DNA of 64,000 nt from Gp13-AA77 sp035949375 (GTDB lineage: Bacteria; Acidobacteriota; Terriglobia; UBA7540), in contig DASZIG010000030.1 in NCBI GenBank assembly GCA_035949375.1, positions 95,207 through 159,206 on the forward strand, given 5' to 3'. Shown here piece by piece: positions 61,104 through 64,000 of the stretch. The first letter of the stretch is position 1, and each line of letters opens with the position of its first letter. A program made the position numbers and the translations under genes. The notes under the pieces are model-generated. The model had not been told where the DNA came from and made no database searches. It saw only the letters and a list, made by a program, of their open reading frames with translations.

Positions 61104-63794
61104 CCAGCGAGAACTCTCAAAACCTCGAACGCACAATCGTTGTCTCCCTCCCGAGTGACCGCGCTCCTACGGAACAGGAACTCCGGGCGAACGCAAATCG
61201 GTTGCGCTTGGCCTTCCCCGTATCGGACGAAGAGTTTGACGCGTTGCTCAAGCACCTGCAGGCAAAACTGGCCATCGAAATGGACATTGGTGTGTTCTTG
61301 GTATCGGACCATCGACCATGGCTAAGCGCGTGCAAACCGGAGATCGACCCTTTCTATTGGAAACGGTTTCGCGAACTCCTCTACAAGAAAGGCTGGCCCC
61401 CGAAGGTCATCGGGATGCTCGACCGTGTGACGGACGACATCCTGGATCTACTGGGGAATCCGGCCCAAGTGACTCGGTGGCGTCGCCGTGGGTTGGTGGT
61501 GGGCGATATTCAGTCGGGCAAGACGGCCACCTACACCGCGTTGTCTTGCAAGTCGGGCGACGCCGGATATCGTCTCATCATCCTGCTAGCTGGAACCCTG
61601 GAGAGTCTGCGCCGTCAGACCCAGGAGCGACTTGACGAGGGGTTCGTTGGGCTTGATAGCTCGGGAGAGCTCACAAAGATTCGAAGTGGGCGCGCGGTTG
61701 GTGTGGGCCTCATTGACCCACGCCGAGCGGCGGGAGTCTTCACTTCCCGGGAGCGCGATTTTAGCAAGGCACTCCTCAATGCGCTGGGTTTTCGACTTGA
61801 CAGCTTTAACATTCCTGTTTTGGTTGTCGTGAAGAAGAACCGACGTATGCTTGAAAACCTACAAAACTGGCTCACTGAATTTAACGCGGGCCCAAGCGGT
61901 TTCATTGATACCCCAGTCTTAGTGATCGATGACGAGGCCGACAACGCATCAGTCAATACGAGGCCGTCGGCGGTTGATCCAACCACCATCAACAGGTGCA
62001 TCCGGTCCCTTCTCCAACTTTTTACGCGATCAAGTTACATCGGGTTCACAGCGACCCCATTCGCGAATGTGTTCATTGACCCGGAGACGGACGACGAAAT
62101 GCTTGGGAGCGATCTGTTCCCGCGCGATTTTATTTACAGCTTGGAGGCGCCAACAAACTACCTGGGGCCTCAAGCGGTTTTTGGAGACGAGGCACGGGTG
62201 AGCATTCTCCGGTCGATTGAGGATGCCGACACAGTCTTCCCTGCGAAACACAGGGCGTCGCTCAACGTGGATGCGCTCCCGCATAGCCTGGAAGAAGCCG
62301 TCCGCGCCTTCTTACTCGCTACGACTGTCCGCGACTTGCGCGGCGAAGGCCTTACGCATCGCTCGATGCTCGTCAACGTCAGCAGATTCACAAATGTCCA
62401 GGACCAAGTTGCGTCGTTCCTACACGCGTGGCTGTCTGAGGTGCAGCAGGATATCCGCAACTTTAGTCAACTTCCTCCGGCGGAGGCGCTGAGGAACCCC
62501 ACGCTCGCCTCCATCCACGAAACGTGGAAGGTTGAATTCGCGAGCCTTGGTATACCTTGGGCCACCGTTCAGGCGAGCATGGTGACCGCCGCGCTTCCGG
62601 TGGTCATTCAGGCCGTGAACCAGCGCACGGGAGCCGCAAGCCTTGACTATGCCAAGCATCGCGAAACAGGGCTTCGTGTTATCGCGGTCGGAGGAAACAG
62701 CCTTTCCCGTGGTTTGACACTAGAAGGTTTGAGCACAAGTTATTTCTTCCGAAATTCTCAGATGTATGACACGTTACTTCAAATGGGTCGATGGTTCGGA
62801 TACAGGGATGGGTATGAGGATCTCTGCCGCATCTGGTTAAGCGACGACGCCAGGTTTTGGTACGCGCATATCAGCATGGCAACGGACGAGCTCCGGTCAG
62901 AGTTCAAACAAATGAGAGCGCAAGGGAAAGCGCCACAGGATTTCGGCTTAAAGGTGCGGGCCCATCCGGACTCATTAATCGTAACCGCGCAAAACAAGAT
63001 GCGAACGGGCAGGACTGTCGAACGGGTGATTTCGATTAGCGGTCAAAGTCTGGAGACGCCCCGTCTTAAGAGTAACGAGAACATCATCCGCGCTAACCGA
63101 CAGGCCGTAGAGCGCTTCGTGGGATCGCTGGTGACTGAAGGGTTGATGCGAGATGAGGCGGGACATCGCAACCCTTTTTGGTCCGGAATCCCGAAGCCCT
63201 TCGTCGTTTCTCTCCTTCGTAGCTTTGATGTCCACCCCCTCAATATTTCGTTTCAAGCGGCTGATCTGGCGAAGTTCCTTGAGAACACGACGGAGGAACG
63301 CCTCCAGACGTGGGATGTCGTTTTCCCCCAAGGAGAAGGCCCAAAAAGAGGTCGATGTTGGTGGCGTGCGTATCCGGCCGAATATCAGAAGAGTGCGTCC
63401 TGACCAAGATAGCGTGTTGGTATCCGGGAAAAGCGCGCGCGTCGCTTCGCGTGGCATCGAGCGCGAAGGGATGCCTCCAGACGTAATAGCGAAGATCAAC
63501 GAAGCGTTCAAGCAGGAGAACAAGGGCAAGCGCAAGAGCGTGCCAGATCGCCTTTACCGGCAGGCGCGCACCCGTCCTCTCCTGCTTGTGCACGTCATCG
63601 AGGCAAGAACCGATGCAGCCGACCAGGATGCGCCAGATATTCTGGTGGCGTTAGGCTTGAGTTTTCCCCAGTTCAACGATACGGATGTCGCCAAACGCGT
63701 GAAATATCGCGTTAACCTTGTGGAATGGAAAGCGATCGTTGAAAACGAGGCAGACGACGACGCGGGCGACGAGACAGAAAATGACGAGGGTTGA
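61100..63794 (+). pseudogene. Z1-domain P-loop ATPase, frameshifted near the C-terminus
   Basis: The open part (61100-63403, 767 residues) has a helicase-type P-loop: Walker A 'VVGDIQSGKTATYTALSCKS', Walker B 'VLVIDDEADNASV' and 'SYIGFTATPFANVFIDPE'. The Z1 domain follows ('GNSLSRGLTLEGLSTSYFFR', 'MGRWFGYRDGYEDLCRIWLS'). The normal C-terminus ('LVSGKSARVASRGIEREGMP', 'RPLLLVHVIEA', 'RVKYRVNLVEWK') continues in the +1 frame to 63794. The shift fits one extra base in the C5 run (63325-63329) or A5 run (63343-63347). Fused length would be about 898, normal for the family as I recall it. Z1 proteins occur in methylase-GHKL-nuclease operons. The product as written lacks the last 130 residues. Confidence 0.82.
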
Positions 63795-63885
63795 AGAACT
63801 TTGGCAGGAAATCGCAGCACAAGCCGGTGGGGCAGGACTCTTCCGCCGCATCGATGAGACGTGTCCTTTCGGTGAGGGTGCGTGA
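63781..63885 (+). pseudogene. 5' fragment of a DUF4420-type PD-(D/E)XK nuclease gene
   Basis: ATG 63781 overlaps the Z1 frame's stop. It encodes 'MTRVEELWQEIAAQAGG' then 'GLFRRIDETCPFG', the start I would expect of a DUF4420 protein, the usual next gene in Z1 operons. It stops after 34 codons, with family-like sequence ending around 63869. The sequence beyond is unrelated, so the nuclease gene is cut by an insertion or deletion. Confidence 0.55.
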
Positions 63886-63937
63886 CTCGGCGTAGCCGGA
63901 GTTGATAACGTCGGTCTTTCTCCCAGGAGGATCGACA

Positions 63938-64000
63938 ATGGCCAGAGAGTCGCCCGACATTCCCCCCAAGATGCAGAAGGTTCTGAGGCGCTTCGAGCGG
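63938..64000 (+). CDS. 5' end of an unidentified gene, probably part of an inserted element (cut by window edge)
   Basis: ATG 63938 follows a strong AGGAGG (63925-63930). The 21 visible codons read 'MARESPDIPPKMQKVLRRF' plus two residues, a charged helical start. Small proteins with such starts occur beside insertion elements as far as I recall, but 21 residues cannot fix identity. Confidence 0.45.
   Translation, partial: MARESPDIPPKMQKVLRRFER

Noticed and set aside
63340..63346. Slippery heptamer C CCA AAA in the Z1 gene, as a programmed -1 frameshift.
   Set aside because: The heptamer is in the right phase for -1 slipping, but the conserved C-terminus lies in the +1 frame. A -1 shift gives the wrong protein.

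Overview
The window looks like a chromosomal segment of an uncultivated soil or subsurface bacterium. Acidobacteriota is my best guess, from the high-GC core genes, the rimP-nusA-infB-DUF503-rbfA-truB order and the style of the secreted proteins. Taxonomy is inferred, not proven. Positions 1-47 kb are an ordinary high-GC core with scattered small accessory genes. From the tRNA-Ser at 47.1 kb to the right edge the sequence is accessory: visibly lower GC in places, long gaps, mobile-element genes and broken genes.

Core, left part. On the minus strand run uvrC, a YtxH protein, a DUF948-like membrane protein, a GatA-type amidase and a DedA-rhodanese fusion. The fusion carries an in-frame UGA exactly in the rhodanese active-site loop, followed at 14 nt by a perfect 7-bp hairpin, so it is a candidate selenoprotein. 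Next come a 2-hydroxyacid dehydrogenase, a broken UPF0175/DUF3368 toxin-antitoxin pair, an aminotransferase, dnaG, a cysteine-rich protein, a MgtC/DUF4010 membrane protein and treZ. The translation operon rimP-nusA-infB-DUF503-rbfA-truB has a promoter and an attenuator-like hairpin in its leader. It faces a three-gene envelope operon (epimerase, polysaccharide deacetylase, MGDG-synthase-like glycosyltransferase).

Core, middle part. This holds a Uma2 protein, a small secreted protein with a strong terminator, a haem-binding/cytochrome P460 protein with a lipoprotein partner, a UBP zinc finger overlapping DUF5996, a lactate permease and a secreted glycoside hydrolase. A lytic transglycosylase then overlaps a TPR-AMIN-Amidase_3 cell-wall hydrolase. 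They are followed by a MNT/HEPN toxin-antitoxin pair with a frameshifted toxin, a VOC protein, a membrane glycosyltransferase, an FMN-dependent hydroxyacid oxidase, an M28 peptidase and a Tat-exported Gfo/Idh/MocA oxidoreductase.

Accessory part. A tyrosine integrase sits 28 bp from the 3' end of tRNA-Ser(GCU). Beyond it are two paralogous excisionase-like proteins, a winged-helix replication-type protein, a DUF927-like P-loop ATPase, an integrase arm-type DNA-binding protein and a relic of another integrase. That gene set resembles a phage satellite or small integrative element.

The last 6 kb hold a multi-gene restriction-like module: cytosine-5 methyltransferase, MORC/MutL-type GHKL ATPase, Z1-domain P-loop ATPase and the start of a DUF4420-type nuclease. 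The methyltransferase and GHKL genes are intact. The Z1 gene has a one-base frameshift near its C-terminus, and the DUF4420 gene is cut off after about 30 codons by unrelated sequence. All frameshifts found in the window lie in accessory or defence genes and fit one extra base in a short homopolymer. This is either real decay or an indel artefact, and reads would decide.
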